NCBI GenBank assembly: GCA_948759685.1
Contig: CAQBGY010000248.1
Location: 1-5,404, forward strand
Direction of reading: 5' to 3'
Length of the DNA: 5,404 bases
DNA from: an uncultured Eubacterium sp.
Lineage (GTDB): Bacteria > Bacillota_A > Clostridia > Lachnospirales > Lachnospiraceae
The first letter of the stretch is position 1; the number at the start of each line of letters is the position of its first letter. Shown here piece after piece: positions 1 to 5,078 of the stretch. The notes below the pieces were generated by a model. That model worked only from the letters and a program-made list of their open reading frames with translations. It was not told the origin of the DNA and made no database searches. Made by a program: the position numbers and the translations under genes.

Positions 1-4
1 TCTT

Positions 5-29
5 ACGCAAAAATTTTGCCATTTTGCGT
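5..29. repeat. Short perfect inverted repeat at the left edge
   Basis: ACGCAAAA at 5-12 pairs perfectly with TTTTGCGT at 22-29 around a 9-base loop. The left arm overlaps a second palindrome, GCAAAAATTTTGC at 7-19. No T-run follows on either strand, so it is a poor terminator candidate. It may be the end of another palindromic element cut by the window edge, or chance in AT-rich DNA. Confidence 0.4.
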
Positions 30-176
30 CAAAAATCATTGATAAGTGGCCTAAAAGAGTTACCTCTCTGTGTATATTTCAGGTTATGTTTTTGTTGCAT
101 CCATAAGTGCCTGTTCTCTTACTTTTTACTGATGATAGATTTCCCTTCTCTAATATAGTATGGTACATTTTTTACG

Positions 177-342
177 CTAGAGCGTGTTTGGAAATTGCTT
201 TCTGCCAGATGTGCGTCACAATTTGTGGGAGATTTGTGCCAAATGAAGGGCGCATAGCGGGCTATGTAACCTGAATTTGGCGCAAATATCACGCAAAGTG
301 GGGCGTGCAGATGGTAGAAATGAATTTTCAAACACGCTCTAG
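177..342. mobile_element. Palindromic MITE-like element, type 1 (166 bp)
   Basis: The two halves are reverse complements of each other over the whole length without any gap. CTAGAGCGTGTTTG at 177-190 matches CAAACACGCTCTAG at 329-342 exactly. The symmetry then continues with scattered mismatches to the centre at 259/260, where CATAGC and GCTATG flank a GG. Such full-length dyads without coding capacity are typical of MITEs or REP-like elements moved by a transposase encoded elsewhere. Both ends carry CTAG, so the target duplication could be CTAG or just TA. As RNA the whole element would fold into one long hairpin on either strand. No transposase for it is visible here. The symmetry is seen directly; mobility is inferred. 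Confidence 0.8.
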
Positions 343-414
343 TGCCATATAGGGTTTCCATATATGTTTGTTTGCTGCTTTGGTATTTCTTTGTTTTCTG
401 TACGCTGTTTTAGA

Positions 415-574
415 TAGGAAACTGTGAAAAAATAACTTTGCAGTTTACTTGTCTTTTTCCCAATAGCACAGTGCGAAAATCAGTTATATAGCCCGCTATG
501 TGCCTAATTTTTGCACTGCACTCTCGAAGAAAAGTCCTGCGTAATTTGCTAAAATTATTTTTTCACAATTCCTA
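415..574. mobile_element. Palindromic MITE-like element, type 2 (160 bp)
   Basis: A second long imperfect dyad. TAGGAA at 415-420 and TTCCTA at 569-574 are its ends, and the string GTGAAAAAATAA at 424-435 is matched by TTATTTTTTCAC at 554-565. The arms are less alike than in the type 1 element and need a small gap. The centre at 493/494 is ATAGC-CC-GCTAT (488-499), the same core as in the type 1 element, although the ends differ. TA at each end is compatible with a TA target duplication. It has no coding capacity. It lies only 72 bases from the type 1 element. Confidence 0.72.
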
Positions 575-1160
575 AGTACAATTCTTACATTTTCCAAGAT
601 TACTTTTTTAATCCCTGTATCCTTTACTGTTCATTATGCTGTACTTAATCATATATTATTTAGGTATATATAGCAATCACAATACGCATCACATCATGTC
701 ATGCTTTTAAAAAATTTTCTCTTTGTCATTGATATGACAAAACAGACACTTTTTCGTCTTTGATTCATTATCTCATAATTTCTGATATTTTATAACAAGT
801 GTATAAAATAACGTAACACTTCTGTTCCTTCAGATATTCATGCCTTTTCAAAAGGATACACTATCACAAACATTTCTTATTGAGAATTATAACGCCACAA
901 CATAGCCGCTTTTGTCATATTTTGAATTTGTACAATAAACAAAAATCTGTTTATATCCATCTTTGTGAAAAAATCTTTTAGATCATGTGTGCTTTTCTAC
1001 TGATGGATTATTTCATTTTTTTATTATGTACAGATCTACGCAGTAAAGATGGTAAGGTAAATAAGTTTCTAATTATTGGATTTTTTGACAATAACTTAAG
1101 ATTTTATGTCAGTAGAATAAAAAAAAATAGAATTTTATTATATTTTGTTTTTGGAATTCT
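575..1160. other. AT-rich region with no supported gene
   Basis: I see no reading frame with a ribosome binding site here. A plus-strand open frame beginning at ATG 985 overlaps the sigma gene out of frame, has no Shine-Dalgarno site and reads as hydrophobic low-complexity sequence, so I do not call it. TTGACA at 1085-1090 is a perfect -35 hexamer, but the only -10-like hexamer nearby (TAGAAT, 1113-1118) is 22 bases away, too far for a normal sigma-A promoter. A T/A-rich run precedes the sigma gene. Confidence 0.5.
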
Positions 1161-1163
1161 TGG

Positions 1164-1192
1164 TTTACATCTTCCTGATAGCTTTCTTTTTT
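1164..1192 (+). promoter_or_regulatory. Candidate promoter of the sigma-holin operon (TcdR/UviA-like -35)
   Basis: TTTACA at 1164-1169 is followed after 16 bases by CTTTTTT at 1186-1192. The same arrangement, including the preceding TGG, recurs in front of the lysozyme gene at 3652-3683. TTTACA is the -35 sequence reported for promoters read by the TcdR/BotR/TetR/UviA sigma group. A start about 7 bases after the -10 would give a leader of roughly 15 bases that still contains the GGAGGG ribosome site. If right, the sigma factor drives its own gene. The -10 assignment is the weak part. Confidence 0.4.
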
Positions 1193-1200
1193 CCTTTCAT

Positions 1201-1206
1201 GGAGGG
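1201..1206 (+). promoter_or_regulatory. Ribosome binding site that fixes the sigma gene start
   Basis: GGAGGG lies 7-8 bases before ATG 1214. The in-frame ATG at 1199 and TTG at 1145 have no comparable site. The 1199 ATG overlaps the Shine-Dalgarno sequence itself, so 1214 is the preferred start. Confidence 0.8.
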
Positions 1207-1213
1207 AAAGGAT

Positions 1214-1747
1214 ATGGGAGAAATTTGTGAGCTTATAGATAAGATAAAACGAAATAAAGAGGACTTTTATTTGATTGTGGAACGGTTTAGTCCATTGATT
1301 AACAAGTACACCAAATTATTATATAAGGATGAAAAGGAAGATGTTTACGAAGAATTAGTAACTGCGTTGTGGGAAGCAATACAAAAAATGATGTTTTATG
1401 AAAATGACGGACAGATTGTCAATTATTTATCAACAGCATTGAAAAATAAGTATATGGAATTGTATCGGATAAGCCGTAGATTACATGATCATGTTGTGGA
1501 AATGACAGATGACAAGGTTGAATTGGCAGTAAAAACAGATAATTCATATGATGAAATATTAATACAAATTGGTATGCAGGAAATATTTGAAAGTCTGGGG
1601 GAAAATAAAAAAGAACTTTTCAGGTTGATATTTATGAAAGGACTAACGGATATTGAAGCGGCTAATCAGCTGCATATATCAAGACAGTATGTTCATCGTA
1701 TGCGAAAAAAATATTATGAAGAGATAAAAAAACATATTTTGTCTTAA
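1214..1747 (+). CDS. Small sigma-70-family RNA polymerase sigma factor, TcdR/UviA-like
   Basis: This 177-residue protein should bind core RNA polymerase and direct it to a small set of promoters. Residues 1-60, including the stretch E46-E47-L48..A51-L52-W53-E54-A55-I56, have the pattern of a sigma region 2 or HTH_16-type N-terminus. Residues about 125-174 are sigma region 4, with a helix-turn-helix around 145-165 (D146-I-E-A-A, L153, S156-R-Q-Y-V160) and a basic recognition helix. Regions 1 and 3 are missing. The size fits TcdR, BotR, TetR and UviA (about 175-190 residues). The start at 1214 is chosen for its GGAGGG site. The holin gene begins 20 bases after the stop, which suggests one operon and a link between the factor and lysis or protein release. 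It could also be a sigma-like regulator from a conjugative element, but the holin and lysozyme context favours the toxin/bacteriocin type. The family call is secure; the subgroup is inferred. Confidence 0.82.
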   Translation: MGEICELIDKIKRNKEDFYLIVERFSPLINKYTKLLYKDEKEDVYEELVTALWEAIQKMMFYENDGQIVNYLSTALKNKYMELYRISRRLHDHVVEMTDDKVELAVKTDNSYDEILIQIGMQEIFESLGENKKELFRLIFMKGLTDIEAANQLHISRQYVHRMRKKYYEEIKKHILS

Positions 1748-1767
1748 TCATGTAGGAGGGTGTTATT

Positions 1768-2247
1768 ATGGACGAAGAAAAAAATTTTCATGCTATAAAA
1801 GGTGGTATTACATTTCTAGGTGCCATTTTAGGAGACAAACTAGAGTTGATTTCTCCTATTATGATATTGTTGATTCTCTTGATGATAGCAGATTATATAT
1901 CAGGAATGCTGGCATCAAAAAAAGAAGCTATGGAGCATCCTGATGATAAAAGTTTTGGATGGAGTAGTAAAAAAAGTGTGGTGGGTATTTATAAGAAAAT
2001 AGGATATATATTGACACTCCTAGTAGCACTCAGCACTGATTATGTTATTTATAAACTAATTGGTAAGATGGGGTTGAACTATCAGACGAACACTTTTTTT
2101 GGTTTTCTAGTTATTATATGGTTTATTATCAATGAGTTATTATCTATTTTGGAAAATGCTGCCAGAATGGGGGCTGTCTTACCGAAGTTTATTAAAAATG
2201 TTCTTGCGGAGTTGAAAAGAGATATTGATGATTATGATAAAAAGTAA
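1768..2247 (+). CDS. Phage-type holin, Phage_holin_4_1/TcdE family
   Basis: This 159-residue membrane protein is predicted to assemble in the cytoplasmic membrane and form lesions that let a signal-less lysozyme, or another cytoplasmic cargo, out. Hydrophobic segments lie at about residues 30-49, 78-98 and 108-124, with a weaker one near 10-22. Family features are visible: D42-x3-G46 at the end of a membrane segment, a polar loop with S62-F-G and S66-S-K-K, and the signature N122-E-x2-S126-I-x-E129-N-x4-G135-x3-P139. The tail is charged (E/K/D-rich), as is usual for holins. AGGAGG at 1754-1759 precedes the ATG by 8 bases. The size is close to C. difficile TcdE. It follows the sigma gene by 20 bases and very probably shares its transcript. 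Its likely partner is the lysozyme at 3730-4569, which is separated from it by an IS remnant and a lipoprotein gene. The family is well supported; whether it releases a toxin, a bacteriocin or only lysozyme cannot be read from here. Confidence 0.88.
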   Translation: MDEEKNFHAIKGGITFLGAILGDKLELISPIMILLILLMIADYISGMLASKKEAMEHPDDKSFGWSSKKSVVGIYKKIGYILTLLVALSTDYVIYKLIGKMGLNYQTNTFFGFLVIIWFIINELLSILENAARMGAVLPKFIKNVLAELKRDIDDYDKK

Positions 2248-2306
2248 ATTCAGATAATTGTGTAAGAGGTGTAAAAAATTTTTTTGAATATGAATTAGAT
2301 ATGTAG

Positions 2307-2336
2307 AAAAACATTATCATATATGAGTGTTTTTTG
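2307..2336 (+). terminator. Weak rho-independent terminator after the holin gene
   Basis: AAAAACATT at 2307-2315 can pair with AGTGTTTTT at 2326-2334 (one T-G wobble), and the T-run ends at 2335. The stem is AT-rich and the T-run is part of the stem, so efficiency is doubtful. Its place about 60 bases after the holin stop supports the call. Confidence 0.4.
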
Positions 2337-2388
2337 TGGTTGAATTTTTTTGATAATAGTATTGACAGAAAGAATGCTTTTATACATC

Positions 2389-2562
2389 TTACTTGATTTT
2401 TTGCACATTGATCAAGACATTATCAGTAACAAATATTTTTGTGGGATCTGCCCACATCTGGTTTTCAGAATAAGACTGGGCATTTCTGGTAATACTTTTA
2501 AAGTCGATAGAATAAGATTGGGGCTGTTTATGATATATGGTAAACAGCTCCAGTTTTTGTGT
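2389..2562 (-). other. Open 57-codon minus-strand frame without start
   Basis: Just downstream of the transposase remnant a minus-strand frame stays open for 57 codons and ends in TAA at 2389-2391. It contains a protein-like stretch (SENQMWADPTKIFVTDN). It has no start codon or ribosome site, and in this base composition an open frame of this length can arise by chance. It could be further debris of the same insertion. The remainder of 2340-2560 shows nothing else I can name. Confidence 0.2.
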
Positions 2563-2563
2563 T

Positions 2564-2722
2564 TACACGTTCTCCATAAAGCACAGTCAGCTGGTTTAAT
2601 ATCTGCTTTCAGTTTCTGTAATGTTGTATCCATTTTTTGACTATATTTCCACTTATAAAATAAAGTATCTTCCAGTGCGCTGTTGCTTGGAAATACACTC
2701 TTGACATAATGTTTTTTAAGTA
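2564..2722 (-). pseudogene. Remnant of an IS256-family (mutator-type) transposase C-terminus
   Basis: Read on the minus strand from 2722, one frame gives YLKNIMSRVY, a short out-of-frame patch, then SGNIVKKWIQHYRN, a TGA stop at 2609-2611, and KQILNQLTVLYGERV down to 2564. In the patch the neighbouring frame supplies VFPSNSALEDTLFY, so a pair of compensating frameshifts has occurred. The stop falls exactly where the family has tryptophan (HYRNW, TGG to TGA). This order (proline/Ser-Ala-Leu patch, KKW, RNW, LNQL, YGERV) is the known C-terminal end of IS256-type transposases, which move DNA by a DDE mechanism. Only about 53 codons survive, without the catalytic residues. It lies between the holin and lipoprotein genes and may mark an old insertion that split a once tighter gene cluster. 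Confidence 0.65.
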
Positions 2723-2875
2723 TATAATATTAATGAATTCGAATTAAATTTATTACCTACATTTTATAATTCCAGTATTGTCAGATTTTACGAAATAATG
2801 TATGATGAAGGCAAAATTCTTACGATTTCTGGATAACCATAGATTTAGGCATGTTAGCTAAGAAAATGTTGGTAA

Positions 2876-2904
2876 TTGAAGTAAGTTTGGATAATATATA
2901 TATT
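2876..2904 (+). promoter_or_regulatory. Candidate sigma-A promoter for the lipoprotein gene
   Basis: TTGAAG at 2876-2881 and TATATT at 2899-2904 are 17 bases apart, and the start codon lies 20 bases beyond the -10. An overlapping alternative is TTGGTA at 2869-2874 with GATAAT at 2890-2895 (15-base spacer). Neither shows the TTTACA string found before the sigma and lysozyme genes, so this gene may be under housekeeping control. Confidence 0.4.
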
Positions 2905-2924
2905 TTTAAGTTTGGGGGTACATT

Positions 2925-3638
2925 ATGAAAAAAAAATCAATTTTATTATTTCTTTTATTAAGTGTACAAATATACGGCTGTTCCAATAAGCAGCAAGATT
3001 ATAAAGAAACTGTCTTGCCTGTAGAAGAATTTTCATTGATTGAAGAAAATGGTTTAAAAGAAAGTCAAACAACTGTTGAAGTTTTTCGCGATGATAATAC
3101 AGTATCTGTTATAGAACCTGAGAATAATTCGGAATTTATAAATCGTGTAGATGAGGAAAAAACAGATAATTATTCTCAGCCAGAAGAAAAAAACACTATA
3201 TCTGACAATACAGTTGATTCTTCTCAGAATACTTCCTCCCAACCAGAAGAAAGTAACCCAAAAATTGATAATGATTACTATCGAGTTGCAACAAATATTT
3301 CCTCAGCAGAGGTAGAACTGTATGCAGCGCAAGTCAGGCAACAGTTTTTGATACAAGATTGGTCAGCAATTTCATCTGAAATTTCCTATCCAATTACTAT
3401 AGCTGATGTAACATATGAGAACAGTGAGGATTTTCTGAATGCATCAAACAGTTTTAACAGTAATCTGAATGAGAATTTCTTAACGGCGATTGAAAATGAA
3501 GATTGTGTGGAAATGTTTTGCAATTATGAAGGAATTATGATTGGTGAATCTGGACAAATTTGGATTGGTGAAGTTTTAAATGCTGATTTTTCTTCCCAAG
3601 GGTTAAAAATAACTGCTATTAATGGTCTGTTAAAATAG
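2925..3638 (+). CDS. Secreted lipoprotein with NTF2-like C-terminal domain
   Basis: This 237-residue protein starts with a lysine-rich, hydrophobic signal sequence (residues 1-18) ending in the lipobox I16-Y-G-C19. The cysteine should be lipidated, anchoring the protein on the outer face of the membrane. Residues about 20-125 are acidic and rich in Asn, Ser, Glu and Thr without visible fold, probably a flexible stalk. They contain SQPEE twice (84-88 and 105-109). Residues about 126-237 look folded. The pattern (amphipathic helix with VRQQFLIQDW, then SYPITI, ENSEDFLNA, a helix ending EDCVEMF, then YEGIMIGESGQIWI and LKITAING) resembles the NTF2-like domains common in Clostridia lipoproteins. 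GGGGG at 2914-2918 serves as ribosome site. The function is unknown. Its place between holin and lysozyme raises the idea of a surface partner or a protector against the lysozyme, which is a guess. It has its own candidate promoter. Confidence 0.78.
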   Translation: MKKKSILLFLLLSVQIYGCSNKQQDYKETVLPVEEFSLIEENGLKESQTTVEVFRDDNTVSVIEPENNSEFINRVDEEKTDNYSQPEEKNTISDNTVDSSQNTSSQPEESNPKIDNDYYRVATNISSAEVELYAAQVRQQFLIQDWSAISSEISYPITIADVTYENSEDFLNASNSFNSNLNENFLTAIENEDCVEMFCNYEGIMIGESGQIWIGEVLNADFSSQGLKITAINGLLK

Positions 3639-3654
3639 TTTTTGATATTGGTGG

Positions 3655-3683
3655 TTTACAAATTAATGCCTAACTTCTTATTT
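3655..3683 (+). promoter_or_regulatory. Candidate promoter of the lysozyme gene (TcdR/UviA-like -35)
   Basis: TTTACA at 3655-3660 is followed after 16 bases by CTTATTT at 3677-3683. With the preceding TGG it repeats the string in front of the sigma gene (1161-1192). TTTACA is the -35 reported for promoters of the TcdR/UviA sigma group. Transcription would start near 3690, inside the palindrome at 3681-3708 and about 40 bases before the start codon. The spacing with TTATTT (17 bases) would also suit a weak sigma-A promoter. Confidence 0.42.
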
Positions 3684-3708
3684 ATTTTATGTACATGTAC
3701 AAAATAAA
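3681..3708. promoter_or_regulatory. Operator-like palindrome in the lysozyme leader
   Basis: TTTATTTT at 3681-3688 and AAAATAAA at 3701-3708 flank a perfect 10-base palindrome, GTACATGTAC (3691-3700), with two extra bases (AT) on the left. It overlaps the predicted -10 and start site of the lysozyme promoter and ends about 10 bases before the GGAGG ribosome site. This is a good position for a repressor site or a leader hairpin. It is not a good terminator for the lipoprotein gene because the stem base is only A-T pairs. Confidence 0.4.
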
Positions 3709-3729
3709 AAAATAAATGGAGGTAAAAAA

Positions 3730-4569
3730 ATGGCACTTGTAACTTCACAAAAAGGAATCAATTTAATCAAGGAATTTGAATCCTGTCGTCTTAAGGCGTA
3801 TCAGGATTCTGCCGGGGTATGGACTATTGGCTATGGTCATACCGGAGGTGTATCTTCTGGAATGACTATTTCCCAGGCACAGGCAGAAGCTTATTTAAAA
3901 AGCGATCTTGCCAGATTTGAAAAGGCGGTCAATAATTGTGTAACAGTTGGTATTACCCAGAATATGTTTGATGCTTTGGTATCATTCTCTTTCAATGTTG
4001 GCGACGGAGCTTTGAAAAATAGTACCCTGTTAAGGAAATTAAATTCAGGAGATGTTGGCGGTGCAGCAAACGAGTTTGACAAATGGGTATATTCTGGTGG
4101 TAAGGTAGTTGATGGGCTGGTAAGACGGCGCGCAGCAGAAAAGGCTCTGTTTTTGGATGGTGCCAATGTTAGCGGCGGCACGACAGCACCTTCCGGAAAT
4201 GCTACGATCAAGAATTTCCAGAGTTGGCTCAACACAACCTATGCTTCGGGTCTTAGCACAGATGGCTATTACGGTCCCAATACGAAAAAAGCAGCAACTA
4301 TTGCTTATCAGAAAGAACTGAAGGTTACTGCTGATGGTATTTTTGGTGCAAATTCCAAGGCTGCTGTTGTCGCTTTGAAGTCAGGAAGCCGTGGTAACAG
4401 TGTGCATATCCTGCAGGGAATGCTGTACTGCCTTGGTTATAATCCGAATGGAATCGATGGTATTTATGGTACTGGTACAGTGAACGCAGTGAAAAATTTC
4501 CAGAATGATAGGGGACTTACATCAGATGGTATTGCTGGCGCAAATACTATGTATGCATTATACCATTAA
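3730..4569 (+). CDS. GH24 (T4-type) lysozyme/endolysin with two peptidoglycan-binding repeats
   Basis: This 279-residue enzyme should cleave the MurNAc-GlcNAc beta-1,4 bond of peptidoglycan. Residues about 5-145 are the GH24 domain. The catalytic triad of T4 lysozyme is present with identical spacing: E17, D26 and T32, inside EFESCRLKAYQDSAGVWTIG. The usual WTIGYGH, FDALVSFSFNVG and LVRRRAAEKALF motifs follow. A Gly/Ser/Thr linker (about 146-157) leads to two PG_binding_1-like repeats at about 158-216 and 218-279, each with a DG-x-[YF]-G-x-[NG]-[ST] type turn. No signal peptide is visible, so export should depend on a holin, most simply the one at 1768-2247. GGAGG at 3718-3722 lies 7 bases before ATG. 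The gene is richer in G+C than its neighbours (30 of 60 bases at 4081-4140 against 21 of 60 at 1921-1980 in the holin gene), which suggests a separate, possibly phage, origin. The enzyme call is secure; the pairing with the holin is inferred. Confidence 0.93.
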   Translation: MALVTSQKGINLIKEFESCRLKAYQDSAGVWTIGYGHTGGVSSGMTISQAQAEAYLKSDLARFEKAVNNCVTVGITQNMFDALVSFSFNVGDGALKNSTLLRKLNSGDVGGAANEFDKWVYSGGKVVDGLVRRRAAEKALFLDGANVSGGTTAPSGNATIKNFQSWLNTTYASGLSTDGYYGPNTKKAATIAYQKELKVTADGIFGANSKAAVVALKSGSRGNSVHILQGMLYCLGYNPNGIDGIYGTGTVNAVKNFQNDRGLTSDGIAGANTMYALYH

Positions 4570-4615
4570 TATTGCTTCTCATCGGGAGTGCTGTTCTATG
4601 ATTGGATATTTATCC

Positions 4616-4635
4616 ATGGAGCAGCGCTCCATTTT
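4616..4635 (+). terminator. Probable terminator hairpin after the lysozyme gene
   Basis: ATGGAGC at 4616-4622 pairs perfectly with GCTCCAT at 4626-4632 around the loop AGC, followed by a short T-run (4632-4635). It sits 47 bases after the lysozyme stop. The T-run is short, so it may act together with the next hairpin. Confidence 0.5.
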
Positions 4636-4644
4636 CAAGTCACG

Positions 4645-4675
4645 AACCACCAGCCCTGCTAGTGGTTTATTATTG
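4645..4675. terminator. Second hairpin, terminator or transposon-end structure
   Basis: AACCAC at 4645-4650 and AGC at 4652-4654 pair with GCT at 4658-4660 and GTGGTT at 4662-4667 around the loop CCT, with one C/A mismatch. TTTATTATT follows, which would serve as an interrupted U-tract on the plus strand. Hairpins of this ACCACCAGC type also occur at ends of IS200/IS605 elements in Clostridia, but no such transposase is seen nearby. Confidence 0.45.
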
Positions 4676-4678
4676 GAT

Positions 4679-5059
4679 CTACTGAGCCGATGTTACTTTT
4701 TTGCCTAAAGGCGGTCTGGCAAACCATTCAGTGTTTTGAGAATGGGCATATTCCTCTGTACACCACGATACCTGCCTGACCGCTTCTTTCGCGAGGGATG
4801 TAAGGTTCCGGCAATTCAACTCATAGCCAAAGTCTTTTGGTTTTTTATACGCCAGTTAATTGATGAGATGATCTGTTTCGGGTGAAACAGAAGAAGCGGT
4901 TTTACTTCTAACGTGCATTCTACATAAAGCTGTAGAAGTTTTGGGAAGGGAAATGTTTTAAAATATTGCCCTGAATATATGACCATCAACGTGGGGCTGG
5001 TCTTCTTGTAAATTTTCAATACTATCGAAAGTAGATTTCCTATAAATTCTTTTCTCCAT
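4679..5059 (-). pseudogene. Broken minus-strand reading frame with two internal stops
   Basis: On the minus strand a frame starts with ATG at 5057-5059 (MEKRIYRKSTFDSIENLQED...). It is stopped at 4958-4960 and again at 4856-4858, then runs open for 59 codons (YKKPKDFGYELNCRNL, LAKEAVRQ, then ending PPLGKKVTSAQ) to TAG at 4679-4681. All three parts share one frame, about 126 codons. A neighbouring frame is open over 4816-5019, so frameshifts may also be involved. The last part is richer in G+C than the DNA to its right. I do not recognise the family with confidence. The GYELN...LTSLAKEAVRQ stretch faintly recalls IS630-type transposases. The ATG is 3 bases after the stop of the partial gene at 5063-5404, as if both once formed a unit. 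Confidence 0.4.
4873..4937. repeat. Two adjacent perfect stem-loops
   Basis: CTGTTTC (4873-4879) pairs with GAAACAG (4884-4890) around GGGT, extended by one T-A pair. TTCTACA (4918-4924) pairs with TGTAGAA (4931-4937) around a six-base loop. Both fall inside the broken frame at 4679-5059. They could be chance, or part of a mobile-element structure. Confidence 0.35.
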
Positions 5060-5078
5060 GTTTTAGTAGAGATGGAGA
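5053..5078. repeat. Inverted repeat spanning a stop/start junction
   Basis: TCTCCAT at 5053-5059 and ATGGAGA at 5072-5078 form a perfect 7-base stem with a 12-base loop. On the minus strand the loop holds the TAA stop of the partial gene, and one arm contains the ATG of the broken frame. A hairpin here could limit translation of the second frame, but it may be chance. Confidence 0.3.

Noticed and set aside
963..975. TTGTGAAAAAAT resembling the end of the type 2 palindromic element
   Set aside because: It is a short A-rich match with no partner arm and no core, most likely chance.
1085..1118. TTGACA with TAGAAT as a sigma-A promoter
   Set aside because: The spacer is 22 bases and no acceptable hexamer lies at 16-18 bases.
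1145..1213. Longer sigma protein starting at TTG 1145 or ATG 1199
   Set aside because: The added 23 residues are hydrophobic and unlike the family. Only ATG 1214 has a Shine-Dalgarno site at proper distance, and the candidate promoter lies inside the longer version.
985..1230. 81-codon plus-strand open frame before and into the sigma gene
   Set aside because: It has no ribosome site, a low-complexity hydrophobic translation, and an out-of-frame overlap with a well-supported gene start at 1214.
2412..2633. 73-codon minus-strand frame
   Set aside because: Its start region overlaps the transposase remnant in a neighbouring frame; the family motifs are in the other frame.
2350..2640. 96-codon plus-strand frame opposite the transposase remnant
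   Set aside because: It has no ribosome site, and the minus strand has recognisable IS256-type motifs over the same bases.
3054..3242. Minus-strand frame within the lipoprotein gene
   Set aside because: It is the antisense shadow of the Asn/Glu-rich stalk region and has no start signals.
3891..4235. 114-codon minus-strand frame within the lysozyme gene
   Set aside because: It lies opposite an unmistakable GH24 coding sequence, its composition is that of an antisense frame, and it has no ribosome site.
4505..4708. Plus-strand frame crossing the lysozyme stop
   Set aside because: It overlaps the lysozyme end out of frame and runs through both hairpins with no ribosome site.
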